Shown here: one piece after another, positions 62,832 to 64,000 of the stretch
Layout: each line of letters starts with the position of its first letter
Position numbering within the stretch: position 1 is the first letter of the stretch
DNA from: Rhizobium sp. BK251
GTDB lineage: Bacteria; Pseudomonadota; Alphaproteobacteria; Rhizobiales; Rhizobiaceae
Assembly (NCBI RefSeq): GCF_004345245.1
Contig: NZ_SLUQ01000005.1
Span: 124,001 to 188,000 of the forward strand
Length of the DNA stretch: 64,000 nucleotides
Direction of reading: 5' to 3'
The notes under the pieces: generated by a model
Told to the model about the DNA's origin: nothing
Databases searched by the model: none
What the model saw: only the letters and a program-made list of their open reading frames with translations
Made by a program: the position numbers and the translations under genes

Positions 62832-63790
62832 GCCATTCGATCTTCAGTTCCGATGCGCCGCATCAGGAAGCGAGTAATCTCACTGCCTTTGCCGGCAACG
62901 ATCTCGACCGGCAAGCGGAACACCGCGACGAACAGTCCGTGGAAAAGGCGCTGCAGAGGGACGGCACCCATATTCTCGCCTTCACCAAGGAAAAGCTGGT
63001 GCTGAAGCACGACGGGCAGGTGCTGGATCCGCTCTTTGCGCGCTACGAGCTGCAGGAGCTCGATCCCGATTGGGACGAGGCGATCCTGCTCGGCTACCGC
63101 AAGACCGGCGAGCCGCGGCTTGCGGTGCCGGTGCGCATCGACGCCGAGGAACTGGCCTGCCAGTACAAGCCCGCGGATGCCCGCTCGCTCTATCGCGACA
63201 TGCTGCTTGACGACATGCTTCTCGGCGAGGTGGCCCAGGGCGTGAGCCTCATCCGCTGGAACGGCGACAATCGCTTCTGCGGCCGGTGCGGTTCGCCGAT
63301 GGAGAGCCGCATCGGCGGCTACAAGCGTGTGTGCACCGCCTGCGAGCACATCATCTTCCCGCGCACCGATCCGGTCGTCATCATGCTGGCGATCGACGAG
63401 GAGCGCGATCGCTGTCTGCTTGGCCGCAGCCCGCACTTTCCGGAGGGCATGTATTCCTGCCTGGCCGGCTTCCTGGAGCCGGGCGAGACGATCGAGAATG
63501 CCGTGCGCCGCGAAACCCTGGAGGAATCCGGCATTCAGATCGGGCGCGTCCGCTACCATGCCTCGCAGCCCTGGCCCATGCCGCATTCGCTCATGATCGG
63601 CTGCTATGCCGAGGCCAAGACCGTCGATATCCTGCGGGACGAAGCGGAGCTCGAGGACTGCCGCTGGTTCAGCCGCGATGAGACGCTCGCCATGCTCGAA
63701 CGGGTCACCGCTCCGTCCGGGCACACATCACCGCCCAAGGGCGCGATCGCCCACCGCCTGATGCGCGACTGGGTGGAGTGGAATAGTTAG
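62828..63790 (+). CDS. nudC: NADH pyrophosphatase / NAD-RNA decapping Nudix enzyme
   Basis: NudC-type enzyme of 320 residues, hydrolysing NAD(H) and removing NAD caps from RNA in relatives. A four-Cys zinc ribbon (CGRCG, CTAC) is at about residues 150-177, the Nudix box GFLEPGETIENAVRRETLEE at about 216-235, and the NudC tail SQPWPMPHSLMIGC follows. It is coupled to the HIT gene through an ATGA overlap, two nucleotide hydrolases together. Confidence 0.95.
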   Translation: MSHSIFSSDAPHQEASNLTAFAGNDLDRQAEHRDEQSVEKALQRDGTHILAFTKEKLVLKHDGQVLDPLFARYELQELDPDWDEAILLGYRKTGEPRLAVPVRIDAEELACQYKPADARSLYRDMLLDDMLLGEVAQGVSLIRWNGDNRFCGRCGSPMESRIGGYKRVCTACEHIIFPRTDPVVIMLAIDEERDRCLLGRSPHFPEGMYSCLAGFLEPGETIENAVRRETLEESGIQIGRVRYHASQPWPMPHSLMIGCYAEAKTVDILRDEAELEDCRWFSRDETLAMLERVTAPSGHTSPPKGAIAHRLMRDWVEWNS

Positions 63791-63798
63791 GACCGGCC

Positions 63799-64000
63799 AT
63801 GGCGCGCTCGGAACGCCTGTTGACGTTGCTCCAGACGCTGAGGCGCCACAGGCTGCCTGTCAGTGGGGCGGCGCTTGCGAGCGAGACGGGCGTCAGCCTG
63901 CGCACGCTCTACCGCGACATTGCCAGCCTGCAGGCGCAGGGGGCGATGATCGAGGGCGAAGCCGGCGTTGGCTACGTGCTGAAACCCGGCTTCATGCTGC
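63799..64000 (+). CDS. YafY-like HTH regulator, C-terminal part missing
   Basis: Only the first 67 residues lie in the window. They start MARSERLLTLLQTLRRHRLP and contain an HTH_11 helix (ALASETGVSLRTLYRDIASL) and a wing ending GYVLKPGFML. This is the N-terminus of the DeoR-like/YafY group that normally carries a WYL domain further on. It starts eight bases after nudC. Confidence 0.8.
   Translation, partial: MARSERLLTLLQTLRRHRLPVSGAALASETGVSLRTLYRDIASLQAQGAMIEGEAGVGYVLKPGFML

Overview
The window is a gene-dense, GC-rich chromosomal segment of an alphaproteobacterium, most likely Rhizobiaceae close to Sinorhizobium/Ensifer. The lineage clues are the Fur-family regulator Irr next to a fabA-fabB-fabI operon, a class II (CP4-like) EPSP synthase, a zinc-cysteine-less DnaX with the SRP RNA gene just upstream, and an NadQ/NrtR-type regulator in front of nadABC. 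Most of the window is core housekeeping sequence. No plasmid, phage, transposase, integrase or CRISPR signature was seen, and the species cannot be fixed from the sequence alone.

Layout. 1-3869 (minus): nadQ-nadA-nadB-nadC for de novo NAD synthesis, with two identical-armed palindromes before nadA. 3929-7704 (minus): two half-ABC exporters whose motif changes complement each other as in heterodimeric exporters. 7867-19928: an 11-gene divergent module. One arm has a GntR regulator, creatininase-family protein, ketopantoate-reductase-like protein, SDR and M20 peptidase; the other has a complete Opp/Dpp-type importer and an M32 carboxypeptidase. It looks like import and breakdown of an unidentified peptide- or amide-like compound. 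20397-25980: AraC regulator, gabD-like aldehyde dehydrogenase, a MerR+XRE+cupin regulator, short RNase D and an orphan low-complexity protein. 26063-30586 (minus): aroA-paiB-like-cmk-rpsA. 30845-31231: an acidic FYDLN protein. 31383: tRNA-Ala(GGC), followed by a small accessory-looking patch with one unknown membrane protein. 32683-37740: envelope and unknown-function genes. 37753-41098: irr divergent from fabA-fabB-fabI. 41168-42666: GFA-domain protein and an RsmC-like methyltransferase. 42745-53900 (minus): the translation/RNA operon rimP-nusA-ylxR-infB-rbfA-truB, an alpha/beta hydrolase, rpsO and pnp. 54155-64000: MFS exporter, GNAT, mltB-recR, MOSC protein, RBBP9-like hydrolase, Lrp regulator, ybaB-dnaX-ffs, HIT protein, nudC and a truncated HTH regulator.

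How the parts work together. Tight ATGA start/stop overlaps tie together nadA-nadB, the peptide module on both arms, nusA-ylxR and HIT-nudC, so these are probably translationally coupled. Intrinsic terminators or terminator-like hairpins are visible after rpsA, fabI, pnp and rpsO and in the rimP leader.

The most interesting unexplained items are the divergent peptide/amide module with its unusual GntR regulator, the MerR+XRE+cupin regulator sitting on nested palindromes, a promoter-to-terminator RNA of about 155 nt just upstream of rimP-nusA, and the exporter operon preceded by twin TTCGAA palindromes. The EPSP synthase carries Gly100 where the glyphosate-insensitive CP4 enzyme has Ala100.
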